A stretch of 64,000 nt of DNA from Congeria kusceri (GCA_027627225.1 CM051029.1:6877190-6941189), one strand, 5' to 3'. Shown: positions 36,232 to 47,520, numbered from the stretch's first letter. Notes: generated by a model not told the origin, from the letters alone. Numbers and translations: made by a program.

Positions 36232-36300
36232 TTATCTTCATCATCATCATCGCCGCCAGAGACTTTATCCAATATTAATATTAATAACAATAATAATAAC

Positions 36301-36337
<37 letters not shown>

Positions 36338-36585
36338 TTATTATTGAGTTTTTTTGTCGAATACTGATAAGAAGGATGTCTGTGTAGTCTGTTAGAAAAA
36401 TACAAGTTGCGAATATGGTGTTGTCTACAATGTTTTTAAACACAAGTGAATACAATTTGATGTGTACGATACTTTTCCAATAATTTACTTCACAATCCTC
36501 CTCCTCCTCCTCCTACTCCTCCTCCTTCTCATCAGCATCATCATCAAAATAAACATCATCATCATCATCATCATCATCACCGTTA
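36171..36585. repeat. CAT/CAC, AAT and CCT/CAT microsatellites
   Basis: CAT/CAC array (about 36171-36255), AAT/ACA array (about 36275-36337), CCT array (about 36497-36530) and CAT array (about 36534-36580). Confidence 0.9.
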
Positions 36586-36787
36586 TATTCATGAAATGTT
36601 TTATAAGCACTACATAAATGCGTTTACTAGAATGTACGCGTTCTAGTTTTATGTGTACGCATTAGGCTCTATAAAAACACATACAACTAATATCGCAATA
36701 TTTACGTCTTTGTATGTGTGCATGTCTTTACAGAATATTATTTACAAAAATATACTTGAAACGTTGATGATGCAGAATAACATGAAA

Positions 36788-36794
36788 TGATGAC

Positions 36795-36854
<60 letters not shown>

Positions 36855-36900
36855 AATGATGATAATGATGGTGATGATGATGATGATGATGATGATGACA
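36788..36900. repeat. (GAT)n microsatellite
   Basis: About 37 GAT triplets with few interruptions (AAT, GGT). Confidence 0.95.
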
Positions 36901-37317
36901 GCTCAGAATGCCGAATAACGCCGTATATATATGATGTTGCCGAATATCTATTACACATATAAGGCCAAAAGTCGCTGCTACTCAAGCGGCAAGCTAAAAA
37001 GCAATTTAACAAGTTAACGTGGAATGGACAAATATTAGCTATATACTTGATAATGTCTGATACATATGCGGACGACTTCTAATGATACGGATACTAACTA
37101 GAAAACTATTTAATATTATGTTATATTCATGCGTGAAAATTAACTGCAAACTTGTCATCGTTGTATTCTAAATATTATTATTTAACGATTGATAACGTGA
37201 CTGCGGGAAATATAGCATTTTCAATTAAAATGTGTCTACCTTTGTATAATGATTGATTTATATGTTTAGCGTCTTAAGTTTATGACCATAACTGGTATTG
37301 GCTACTATGGAAACTGT

Positions 37318-37319
37318 GC

Positions 37320-37350
<31 letters not shown>

Positions 37351-37412
37351 GTCATCATCATCCACTGCATCATATTCATCTTCGTAATCATCATCTATAT
37401 CAGAAGCAGCAA
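37318..37412. repeat. (CAT)n microsatellite
   Basis: CAT array with interruptions, followed by CAGCAACAG. The poly-isoleucine frame across it is an artefact. Confidence 0.9.
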
Positions 37413-37723
37413 CAGCAGCAACAATACTGTATTCCTATGTATTACTTATTCACATTTGAATTTAGAAATCCGATTAAGTTACGAAAATAAAAGAAAAATT
37501 AAAAACTTTATATTACATAATAAGCGCTGCAAAAAAAAACCCCTAAATTCTCAATTATTTATCGATTTTGTGTTATGTTCGTGTTTATTGATATCGCGTC
37601 TTCATTCGTGAAATACTGTTATAAGCACTGCACAAGTCAATACTTTTAAATTAAAATCTGAGTCTGTTTTTTATAATAGAAAAGTAAGTTTATGTGTGAA
37701 CGTATCGCTTATATAGCGTTTTT

Positions 37724-37776
37724 AAACAGTGAAAATTACCACTCTGGTAATTTCACTCTGGTAATTTTCACTGTTT
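37724..37776. repeat. 18-bp perfect inverted repeat hairpin
   Basis: AAACAGTGAAAATTACCA (37724-37741) and TGGTAATTTTCACTGTTT (37759-37776) are perfect reverse complements with a 17-base loop. The loop repeats CTCTGGTAATTT, so a direct duplication of the right arm may have formed it. Confidence 0.9.
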
Positions 37777-38596
37777 CAAGTTGGTTCCCGATTTAATAAA
37801 TGAATTGGATCGTCATCGATGCCGGACTCAAAAGTGTGCGGAAAATGCATCAAATACAAAGAAAATGTGTTGTTTTTGGTAGAATATCTTTTGTTTTAAT
37901 GCACTACTAATCGTAGAAATTATATTTTTTCACTCGTGGTTGAGGAACTAGTGAACATTTAAATTTCTATGATCACTCGTGAATTTAAACCCATATTTTA
38001 TCTAAACATACAAATATCTTCTTTGTAATATTATCTGATTTATGATCATGGTACAATGGCGTTGTATAAATACAATCATATTTAAAAATGGAAACAATAT
38101 CAAGAATTGAATGATGTCAGGAACAGCACAATGCCAAATCCTCGTACGGGTCACAATGCAACCGTTTGATAGTTGCAAACCACTAATGGTTGAATTAACG
38201 TTGTTTTGGATTTTCTTTCCAAAAGAACGTTAATGAAAGTTGAAATTGGCTTGCTGATTTAGTACATTCATATTTACAGACAATAATATAATGGGATATT
38301 ATTTCTGTTTTCTGGAAAATTGAACTTAAAGTTATAATATAGCTATAATAGTTTTTAATTATAATAAGAGCTTTTTTCAAATCTTTCTTTAAAATTTCCG
38401 CCAATGAAATTTTTTGTATGTTGCTTGCAAACACTTTCCTTAACGCATTGTCTTTCTTAATAAGAGGCCTCTACGAATAATTATTTATAAAGGCGCTAAT
38501 CTGCATCGATAATTATCAATGTCATAACAACAGAGGAAGTGCGACTTTCCAATTTCAGAGAAGGTTCGGCGGATTTTATACATGACGGTCACTTAC

Positions 38597-38695
38597 CGAA
38601 ACATTGGGCGGCGGCCGCCGCCCCTGCCGCCCCATTGCCGACGGCCTTGTTAGTATTCATGCACGAACATGAACCGCACATTTGAACATCTTTTT
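38597..38695 (-). CDS. Cys-rich/poly-Ala exon, probably gene F exon 3
   Basis: Minus-strand exon between acceptor TTACCAG and strong donor TTCG/GTAAGT, 99 bases, phase 1-1. It encodes EKDVQMCGSCSCMNTNKAVG and then NGAAGAAAAAQCFG. It is far GC-richer than its surroundings and contains an 18-bp perfect palindrome. It lies 1.7 kb downstream of the gene F Ig exon on the same strand with compatible phase. The role is unknown; an extracellular stalk between Ig domain and membrane is a guess. Confidence 0.5.
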
Positions 38696-38907
38696 CTGGT
38701 AAATATATAAATTAATACTAAACAGCCGTGCCAGAAATTACATTAATATTGAGTTTATAATAACTATTTAAAACATTGTTGTGATAAATGGAAAAATATT
38801 GTGTTGCCAAGTAAAAATTAAAAGACCGTGACATTTTATTTTTCACCATTTTAAAAGAATGACCCTAAGCGGTATTCAACTAAAGAAACAGTCGCCATTT
38901 GCAGAAG

Positions 38908-39109
38908 AAGCAGCAACAACAATAGCAACAACAATAGCATAATCAGTATCGACATCGCCACCACGTCCGCCACTATCATCATTATAAACAACAACAACAA
39001 CAGCAGCAGTAGCAGCAGCAACAATAACATCAACATTAACAACAACGACGACAACAACAACAACAACAACAACTACTACTACTACTACTACTACAACTTA
39101 TACTACTAA

Positions 39110-39141
<32 letters not shown>

Positions 39142-39180
39142 TTACTACTTTTACTACTACTACTACTACTACTACTACTG
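38908..39180. repeat. AAC/AGC then ACT triplet arrays
   Basis: Imperfect AAC/AGC/ATC triplets (about 38908-39070) followed by ACT triplets (about 39070-39180). These arrays produce poly-Leu and poly-Ser frames that are not genes. Confidence 0.9.
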
Positions 39181-39494
39181 GTATGTACAGTCTGGAAGGC
39201 AATATTGTCTTTATTTACTGCATAAAACAAACAAATATTCAAATTGTACATAGTGAAAACAGACGATATAATTCGCAATTTGCAGAAAAGCAATTTACAC
39301 ATAGCATTTGTGGGAATTTTTGAACCGTTGATTGTTTAACATGTAGTTGTTTCTTAGTATATTTGCTTAAGAAATAAATGCAGACACATCAATTAAAGTC
39401 TTGTTGGAATTACAGATAACAAACTTTCCGCCCTAGACTTCGGTCAATGACATTAAACAACTTGGAGTTAAATGAAAAGACATTTAAAAAAAAA

Positions 39495-39825
39495 TATCAT
39501 CATCGCCTCCGCTATCACCGCCAGCACCACCATCACCGCCGCCGCAGCCACTGCCACCACCATCATCATCATTACGTTAATAATTCTCATAATCATCATC
39601 ACTATCACCATCACCATCATCATAATCATAATCACCATCATCATCATCATCACTATCATCATCATCATCATCATTGTCGTTATCGTTGTAAACGTCGTAA
39701 TCGTCGTCGTCGTTATCATTATCATCATCTTCTTCTTGTTCTATATTTTCTTATTATATTTCCTCACCATCATCACCACCACCGTCAACACCATCGTCAG
39801 CGTCATTGTCATCAACATGATAAAA
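39495..39825. repeat. Long interrupted CAT/CAC/CGT array
   Basis: About 330 bases of CAT, CAC, CGT and CTT triplets. The His-rich, Ile-rich and Met-rich translations in three frames come from this array. Confidence 0.9.
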
Positions 39826-40409
39826 ACACACTATATATTTTTACCGAGTTTTTATAATAGTCGTGTAGTTGTATTAACAGTGTAATATATACAAGTATAT
39901 AAGGATGCATTTGTGAATTATAATTACATTTCAAAATATATTTTAAGAATATATTTACGAATGGTCTACACAAAATATATCATGCTAAGTTGTGCACACA
40001 TGCCCAGACTGATTAAATCGATTAGATTTGTCCCATTTTTGTATTTCTTGCGGGTGAAGAATTAGTAGCTAAAATAAAAACAATATAAGTAGTATAAAAA
40101 TTATTGCATTCAAATATTTAAAAAAACACATGTCGTCGTTAATCTTAATCAGCAAAGCATTCTATACGACTAACAGACATGAATGAATTGTCAATGAGCT
40201 AACAGTGTCTAAGCATTATTTGATTTTCAGTAAAATCTAATATCACAATAGTACGCTAATAGAGAGCGCAGTTCGTATTAAATAAAATGAATATAAACAA
40301 ATTTACATAACAACAAAACAGTCCATCAATCGCGCAAATGTACATGTTATAAAAAGGTGCTATTATATCTAGCAACATAATCCACAAATCCATAACATTC
40401 AAAACATAC

Positions 40410-40683
40410 CCGAATCATGTACGCAGAACGAACTCGCTTCGGCGTTGTTTGCTTTGGAACACATATACTCTCCCGATGCATTGGTATCAAATGTTATTAC
40501 GGTAATATTTATTGTCGTTTTTTGTCCGTTTGAAGAAATGACGTAAACACCAGGAAGCGACACATTAAGGTAGCATGAGGGGCGATCAGGAAGAAATAAT
40601 CTCCTATTTTACTGCTTCCTTTCATGCAGGTAATTTGTTGTGAGTCACTTGAGAAATTAAACAGCAAAGTCGCATTTTGTTAA
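40410..40683 (-). pseudogene. Gene F exon 2: eroded, frameshifted Ig exon
   Basis: The minus strand reads QNATLLFNFSSDSQQITC and MKGSSKIGDY in one frame, then PSCYLNVSLPGVYVISSNG, INITVITFDTNASGEYMC and SFCVHDSG in another. It ends at donor TCGG/GTATGT in phase 1. The start shows no AG acceptor and lacks the first 15 or so residues seen in gene E. It is the same V-like family. The break lies in or near GATTATTTCTTCC. Confidence 0.6.
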
Positions 40684-40838
40684 ACAGCATAAAAGAATCG
40701 GTTGATACAAGTACCCGAAGTTTACAACATTCAGCTTAAATAATAAATTTATACAGAATATAAAGTCTTATTTTCAACCAGTGTTTTCTAAATCAGATCG
40801 ATTTTAATGTTAAAGCAATGCCATAGTTACATATGTAC

Positions 40839-40899
40839 CTGAAATTCTGTGCCCTATAACAAGAAGTGCTAATATTCCAGTAGCCACCGAATACGCTAT
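40839..40899 (-). pseudogene. Gene F exon 1: signal exon with ATG changed to ATA
   Basis: The 61-base segment aligns codon for codon with the gene E signal exon: IAYSVATGILALLVIGHRIS against MASSILIEVFIILMVVNNIS. Both end TTTCAG/GTA in phase 1. The first codon is ATA where gene E has ATG and there is no other ATG in frame close by. The start codon is therefore lost, consistent with the damage in exon 2. Confidence 0.55.
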
Positions 40900-42240
40900 T
40901 TTACAATAGCAAGTTTTATCTTACAACTCACGCAATGGGCTATCAACTAGATATACATACGCGCATGCGTATTAGTATGTTACTACGAATTGGCAACAAT
41001 CAACGCTCTAAATGAACTTATTTTAATTATGCAACCTGAAGAACCTGGACCATTGTTTTCGAATAGGTCCTAAAATGGGATATTTTAAAAGTATATACGG
41101 CAAATTGTGCGGAGCTGAACTAGTTGCACTTCGTTTGCAAATTATTCATTGTTCTGCCCTTAAGTGTCCAAGGTGATACGCGCAATATTGAGCATCCTTT
41201 GTCCGGCCCAACGTGTATACATGTATGTATTTACATGTGTGTATAAAAGTAATACATCAACATAAAGGATATAGCAAGTATAGAAACGTTGTTTTTTATT
41301 CAAAATTCGACTACTTACTGTATAGGATATTCCGTAACTGTCCGAGGTATCAGGGCGACCTAGCGACCTAAATAGTGGGACACCCTTCGAAAACAAAATA
41401 GTGTTCGTGTCCCAAATTATTAGTACACTTGAAATTTGAATGCGTGCCAAGTCCCTAAATAATGGCACCCCATAACATCATTTTAAGTTACTACATAATT
41501 TTTACATATTCTGTTTATACGCAGGTGACATAGACAAGTGTAACGCGCTATTTTTGATTGCTTATCAATAGATAAATAATAATACCATAATGGGTATGTT
41601 TAATTGTCCAGTGGCGCAAACTGTTTATACAAGTGGTACGAGATTGGCAATGGCATGGTCTAATCAAGATGTTTGGCAATTAACAACAATAATATTTGAT
41701 TTTCAAGACATCGATTTACTAATATTGTTCTTTTCAATTATTTGATTATTTCTTTACATACACCATGTATGTATAATGCACTGTTAGTATATTTCCCTCA
41801 ACAAGGGCACACTTTTCCTTATGACTTTAAATATGAGGACAAAGACAATATTCAGTTGTATTACCACCATACTTTAGTATTTTAGTATGCTGTCATCGTA
41901 TTGGACATGTCACATGAAATTATGCCAGTTCAACAGTTGAACAATCTCAATAACTGTATTGCCCGGTTTCACTATCAGTTTAAGTCCATAGTTTTCAGTA
42001 TAATACGCGTGATACAAATCTGTTTACATCAAACATCGCTAACGCATCAATTTCACACAGGTGTTTCTCTTTCTTTAAAAGTCCTACCAACTGTTTTATA
42101 TGTTTATTTGGATAGACGAATTGCAGGGTTTATCAAGTGTTGTTCATGTTTTAGTTCATATTTTGTTTTTGTTTTTATGGTCAACCAATATGTAGCTATA
42201 ACGTTCACCAGCGCTTACAGTATTTAAGAATGTTTCCAAT
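40900..42240. other. No gene recognised
   Basis: Upstream of gene F. The open frame at 41160-41468 (minus) contains an internal similarity (SRDLA/SLGRPDT pieces near 41360 and 41450) but no known domain. Probably repeat-derived. Confidence 0.4.
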
Positions 42241-42845
42241 GTATACTAGAACTTTATTTATGGTCTAGTGAAATCAACGTTTCCATTATGTGTAATGCAT
42301 GCCCACACCATATGTTTCAATGCTGATTTGGGGCCTTCAGCAACCTAGCCAAGACATTCAGGTCGCCATTTTTCTGAAGCCTTTGTCCATACTTTTGTAT
42401 TAGCATCGGGTATAATGCACATCATCATTTCGTCGGTAAACATAATTTTGTTCCAATTGTTATTTACAGTCCAGTGTAATTTCCTCCTACACCATGCCAG
42501 TCCTTTCATTTTGTTCACCTCACGAATTCCAATAGCCTTTCTCACCGACCGCCGTTTGTACCCAAGGAAATGCAACCACTGTTGTACAGTTCTTGTAGAA
42601 ACGTTCACAGGTGCTGCTAAGTTGTATTCGCATGTAATGTCGTTTAATGTTGCCCGTCGGTTAGATTTCACAATTCTCGAAAATGTCCTATCACTGCTCC
42701 CTGTAAATAATTTCGGCCGTCTAGGTCTGTTCTTATTCTCAATCTCCCCACGTTCTCGCCATCGCTTAAACACTCTAAATATTGTACTCTCACTTATGTT
42801 TAAACGATTCACAATCTCTCTAGCACGTAATACACTTTCAATCAA
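42240..42845 (-). pseudogene. Tc1-type transposase fragment
   Basis: The minus strand encodes about 166 residues: a helix-turn-helix region (REIVNRLNISESTIFRVFKR), basic GRPR-like linker (NRPRRPKLF), second helix-turn-helix (STRTVQQWLHFLGYKRRSV) and the start of the DDE catalytic domain (NWNKIMFTDEMMM) with the first Asp. After KWRPECLG there is TAG, then the same frame continues (PKSALKHMVWACITHNGNVD) and stops at about 42242. The second and third catalytic acidic residues are absent. This is a dead, truncated Tc1/mariner-superfamily element. Terminal inverted repeats were not found. Confidence 0.8.
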
Positions 42846-42849
42846 CTGA

Positions 42850-44043
42850 ACAATAGTCTATTTTGTGTCACTGGAAATCTTACGCCCAAGTTAGACACGA
42901 CTTTAAATTAACGCGCTGCAGACACTTCCAGAAACATCGATCATGCCACATCTTTAATTATGAAATTTTGTACTTTTAACTTTGACACACTCGATGATTA
43001 AACTGGTAAAATGTTAATGTCGCTTCCTGCTCAATTGTTCTACACGGACGCAATGAAGCACACGTCGTTTGACTCATTTATTGCATGACGCTGTAACTTC
43101 ATATTTCTAATGGCATACATTATGCCAAATACAAATTTTCTACGGCGCACATATTTCATGCAGATATTTTTAATGCGCTTAATGTTTGACATTGAGTTGC
43201 CGAATTGTATACTGTGATTCGTTGACTTGTCAAGGTGGGGTCAATACTCGCTATAGACTAGAGTGTTCAAATTGTGGTATACATGTTCGGAACGAAACAT
43301 AAATCGACCCTGTGCAGTGAAAGTAAGTCCATTTAAATAGTTGAGTATGAATGCTGTATTTTTCCAATGATAACGCAATTTCAGTACCATAGTAGGTAAA
43401 TGTTTTAGTATTTTGTGATATATGCCTTTACAAATAATAAAACATATATACGTTCTTGGTATCAAATTGTTTGTTCTGATTCGTTTTTCAACTTAGTTGT
43501 TTGACGTTCCAGTTGATTCTGAGTAAAAGTATGTACATACATATATTAACTGATATACATGTTAGATGCATAGCATACTAGTTGCAATCTGATATATGTA
43601 TAGTGCTATGATAAATAGCCGGTCTATTTCTAAAATGCAACATCTAACAAAATGCATGTCGTTTACGATTGGCTAAAAGGCAGTCAGAGTCCAAAAGTGT
43701 GTATTGCTTAAATAAATCGGCAAGTATTGTCTTAATCATATCGTTATCATTATTTTACTAGGTATTCTAATCGTCGTGAAAGAGCATTTCACTAAAATGT
43801 TGGTCTATAATTCGGATTAACATTAACGTAGGCTTAAGATTAAATATAAATACAAGACAAACGTCAAATTATTAGACAGGTTCATTTCATATGCAAGACG
43901 TTGCTATTGTGTTATAGAACTTTGTCATTTAAACAATTGCGCTATAATGGCAACCGGGCTGTAAACGTGCATAACGACAACGGCCCTGCGTTATCAAAAC
44001 ATTGCATTTCTTAAATCAGTCAATGGTAGTGGAAATTCGTAAT
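42850..44043. other. No gene recognised; 5' flank of gene B
   Basis: AT-rich spacer. Probably contains the remnant of the gene B promoter near its right end. Confidence 0.4.
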
Positions 44044-44098
44044 ATGGATGCGACAGTTTTAGCCATTATTTTCATAAATATCGAATATTTAGCACAAG
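44044..44098 (+). CDS. Gene B exon 1: signal peptide
   Basis: ATG at 44044 encodes MDATVLAIIFINIEYLAQ and ends at CAAG/GTACAT in phase 1 (55 bases). Clear signal-type hydrophobic core. The next exon begins 122 bases later. Confidence 0.65.
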
Positions 44099-44220
44099 GT
44101 ACATTATATAATTGGTTACTGTATATGCACATGTGTATGTACGAACATGTTTAAAATATTTTAATATCTTGGAATTATGTATAGATCACGTTTTTAACAG
44201 TTAATACTATTTAAACACAG

Positions 44221-44556
44221 GTGTGGGATCTACTATCAACCTTGCGACCAACGTGGATGATGTGTTCGTAAACAGCGGCATCTCATTCACTTGCTCTTCA
44301 TCATCACCAGTTGAAGTGGTTACATGAAGAAAGACAGACCAAGGATCTAACTCCAAGAAAACAGTCCGGTATCAACAGTTTGTAAACCGAACCTGTGCTC
44401 AAAGTTCAAATTATTTAGAGTGCTTTTGCAATTCTACAACAGTTTACACATGTGTCCTGAAGACAGTAACTTTATCACATGATGGGCAACGTTGGTGGTG
44501 CGGTGTATATGGTGATTCACAAGTGACCAGCAACAGTTACACCATTAGTCTGAAAT
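44221..44556 (+). pseudogene. Gene B exon 2: Ig module 1 with TGA at core Trp
   Basis: Phase 1-1, 336 bases. It encodes GVGSTINLATNVDDVFVN and ISFTCSSSSPVEVVT, then TGA (44325-44327), then RKTDQGSN, YLECFCNSTTVYTCVLKT and WWCGVYGD. In gene A the aligned codon is TGG (AVQW), so this is a Trp-to-stop change; the rest of the exon is in frame. Confidence 0.75.
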
Positions 44557-44590
44557 GTATTGCTTGCCTTAATATGACAACTAATGTATA

Positions 44591-44649
<59 letters not shown>

Positions 44650-44665
44650 AACTACTGCTACTTCT
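44591..44665. repeat. (CTA)n microsatellite
   Basis: About 22 CTA triplets in intron 2 of gene B, 35 bases after the donor. Its poly-Tyr frame is an artefact. Confidence 0.95.
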
Positions 44666-45070
44666 ACTATTTCGATTTTTTTCACAAAATCATACAGTTA
44701 TTCGAACTAGATCTTGGTGCAACAATCTGTATTGAATTAAGTTTCGAAATGTATCATAATATATCCTCCAAAAAGCAATTAAGACATTTATCCATTAAAG
44801 TAAAGATATCAATTCATAAACGTTTTATTTTGCTTTGTCATGCATTTAATGTATTAATTATATTTATTAAATTGCTACGAATCGGGAAAATCTGCAAGTT
44901 TCAAACACTTTCCTTAATTTGATACATGCTATACTAATATAAATGGACTTCAACTATGTTCCACAAATGCGAACTACAGACAGCTGTTGGTCTCAAATGT
45001 AGTATATTTATTTTCAAGGCCATGTTTATATGTAGTATAAAACATGTTTATGACGTTTCTCTTGTTTCAG

Positions 45071-45369
45071 TACCACTCTCCTCGCTGACGATTCTTCACA
45101 GCATGACGTTTCCTACACTATATATAACGAAACATCAACGTTCACATGCGTCACTTCACTGACTAGGCCTCAGGCCAATATATATTGGTTTGAAGATGGC
45201 AGGAACATCACCAACGTTGCTAACAGTTCGTATAGCGCTGATGTCGTGACCAGCAGTTTGAAATATACTCCGATTGCATACCGTGATGGAAATGTGTCTT
45301 GTTTAGCGCAATATGTTTACAAAACCATCAGCATAATACTGACCAAAAGCACTAGAACGAAAGTACAAT
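45071..45369 (+). pseudogene. Gene B exon 3: Ig module 2, frameshifted
   Basis: Acceptor CTTGTTTCAG, donor CAAT/GTAAGA. The core reads YNETSTFTCVTSLT, NIYWFEDGRNIT and GNVSCLAQYVYK in one frame. The phase-1 start reads LPLSSLTIL in another frame. Compared with gene A about seven bases are missing near the start. The donor is a normal GT where gene A has GC. Confidence 0.7.
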
Positions 45370-45384
45370 GTAAGACCAATCAAC

Positions 45385-45425
45385 AGTTTGTTTGTTTGTT
45401 TGTTTGTATTTTTGCGTTTGTTTGT
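45385..45425. repeat. (TTTG)n microsatellite
   Basis: Six or more GTTT units in intron 3 of gene B, followed by a CTGTC/CCGTC-rich patch to about 45545. Confidence 0.85.
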
Positions 45426-45629
45426 GTGTTCGTTTGTTTTTCTTTATTTATGTCCATTTGGCCGCCGTCTATCATCCTTTCCGCGTGAATACCGTCAGTC
45501 CGTCCCTGTCTGCCTGTGTGTCGGTCTGGCCGTCCTTTCTTCTGTGTGTTTGTCAAATGATTGTTTTTAAGGTATAATTATAATACTGTTAAACTAAATA
45601 AATAGCACATTCATTGATTGTTTATTCAG

Positions 45630-45901
45630 ATCCAGTTTCAAAACCAATTTTGTCAATAACTGATATCATCCTCAACAGCACATTCAGTATACGAGAAGGC
45701 AGAGTGATTGAAATCAGATGTGTCTCTTCCGGATATCCGACCCCGTCTAACAGGTGGAACCACCCAAGAGGTGACGTTGAATTTTTATACGCAATGACAA
45801 AACCATTGTGTGCACGGCATCGAGCACGTATTATTCACTGGATGAAACCATTAGTACACATACTACAGAGAGCAAGACGTTCGTCAATATCAATGTATTA
45901 T
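45630..45901 (+). pseudogene. Gene B exon 4: Ig module 3, frameshifted
   Basis: Starts YPVSKPILSITDIILNST, then EIRCVSSGYPTPSNRWNHP and RGDVEFLYAMTKPL. The second half is one frame over: VCTASSTYYSLDETIST, SKTFVNINVL. Acceptor TTATTCAG and donor TTAT/GTAAGT are good. Length 272 breaks phase 1-1. Confidence 0.7.
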
Positions 45902-46104
45902 GTAAGTCTGTTTGCTGATGCTTTTAAATGTACATTGTATATTTTAAGAAACGCTGGATAACAAATTTCGAAAATTTTAAACATCAGATGCGAAGTAATT
46001 ATTTTAAGTATCTTATGGTAATAGTCATAGTCATAGTTCTGTTATATCAGACTTCTGTCACGGTTTCATAAAACGTCATCATATAATTGATATATTATTA
46101 ACAG

Positions 46105-46391
46105 ATCCGCCTTCTATCAAGAAATTTATTAGTAAAGACCTTGGCAGGTCCTCGTTGACGATATTATCAGAGTACTTAGAGGTGACGACATCGGTATCGT
46201 CTGTGAAAGTGACTCCAATCCTCCGGCCACGGTATTCTGGCAGGGGCAGCAGGTCAATTCCTATTTACTGACCGTCCACAGTATACTGTATGACACGGCA
46301 TGGACCTGCATTGCTTCAAACACCATAATTGAAGAAACCAGAACGACGACAACGGAAGCTGCAACAAGAAACGTATCCACTACAGAATTAT
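46105..46391 (+). pseudogene. Gene B exon 5: Ig module 4, frameshifted
   Basis: Starts YPPSIKKFISKDLGR, then continues in another frame as IIRVLRGDDIGIVCESDSN, PPATVFWQGQQVNS and TAWTCIASNTIIEE. It retains the B-strand Cys that gene A has lost. Donor TTAT/GTAAGT. Confidence 0.7.
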
Positions 46392-46739
46392 GTAAGTACA
46401 AATATATATATTCCGAGAATATTTTAAGAAGACGGAACGACAACAACCAACATTTTAACAAGAAATTTGTCGTTACATTATTATGTAAGAACTAATATAA
46501 TTATATATTCTTAAAAAATTTAATTGTTCGTATAAGAACAAGTGTTTATGATTTTCTGTCACAATAAATTCCGAGTTGTTATAGAAATATGTGTAATAAA
46601 TGTAATTATAAAACCAAATGCGTATTAACAAACTCCAGCCACGTTTATAATTGCAAAGATGAATCCTGAATTTTTTTAATGATTCGCCTGTCCATTATGA
46701 AGCATCATAGTATGTGTCATAGTTTAAATTACCCAACTC

Positions 46740-46877
46740 TTATTTCGAATAAAAAAGCAAATGCCACGCGCGCAACGAACACGAACTTCACATGCACGGC
46801 GAATAATACCATGGACCTCACATTTAAAGGAAATGTGACTGGTAGAAACTCTTCAACAGCATATCTAAATTTACTTT
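46740..46877 (+). pseudogene. Gene B exon 6: second half of Ig module 5 only
   Basis: Recognisable from NKKANATRATNTNFTCTANN to GNVTGRNSSTAYLNLL with donor TTT/GTAAGT. The first half, including the B-strand Cys and Trp, is not present upstream and no acceptor in phase is visible. Confidence 0.6.
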
Positions 46878-46987
46878 GTAAGTATTAGAATCGACTATAT
46901 AGTTCATCCAACAATAACTTGAAATGAAATAAAATATAGCAGGCTATACTTATTTATTTATAAGTTAGAAGGTAATTAACTTTTCCG

Positions 46988-47277
46988 ATGGACCTGACAA
47001 CATAATAGCCACATACAACAACACCATACAGATAGACCAAGCTCTTAAAGTCATTACAGGCTCTCCTTCACAATATCGTGTGTTGCCAACAGCGATCCAG
47101 CTCCTAACATTTCTTGGTATGGCCCTGGAGTTCAAGAAGGAAATGTCCTGTTTATTAATGATGCGAGCACTGACATGAACAAGAATATAACATGCAGTGC
47201 AGTTAACAACATGGTAGATAGTGTGGGACATAATGTAAGCGAGACAGCTCACACGACTTTTACACTTGATGTTCTTT
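46988..47277 (+). pseudogene. Gene B exon 7: Ig module 6, acceptor lost
   Basis: The exon start aligns with gene A (ATGGNCC), but the two bases before it are CG (TTTTCCG) instead of AG. One base is missing in CTCTCCTTCACAATATCG. The rest reads TISCVANSDPAPNISWYG and NITCSAVNNMVDSVG. Donor CTTT/GTAAGT is intact. Confidence 0.7.
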
Positions 47278-47520
47278 GTAAGTAATATTTGCTCAGATTG
47301 TCATTTATAGTATTTCTTTTAACAGCCATTTGTGACAATTGGAAAGTTTAGCACTTCTTGTTTGTATTACATTTAATCAATGATAAATAATCTCTCAAAA
47401 TTGGCGTTCATACACAATTTAGATGTACATGTAAAATCAAGCCTAATTATTCGCTTCATAAATGTGCATGTTAAAAATAGTTGTGTTAATAGTCCTTGTA
47501 TGGTTTGATTGATTTTGCAG

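Noticed and set aside
36147..37611. His-, Ser-, Leu- and Ile-rich ORFs
   Set aside because: Translations of CAT, GAT and AAT arrays with no splice context or homology between copies.
39447..39885. His-rich 136-residue and Ile/Thr-rich 137-residue ORFs
   Set aside because: Overlapping frames of one interrupted CAT array; no stable protein expected.
41160..41468. 102-residue minus-strand ORF as a gene
   Set aside because: No domain recognised and contains a short internal duplication typical of repeats; no splice-bounded support.
42415..42849. 144-residue plus-strand ORF
   Set aside because: It is the antisense shadow of the Tc1 transposase on the minus strand.
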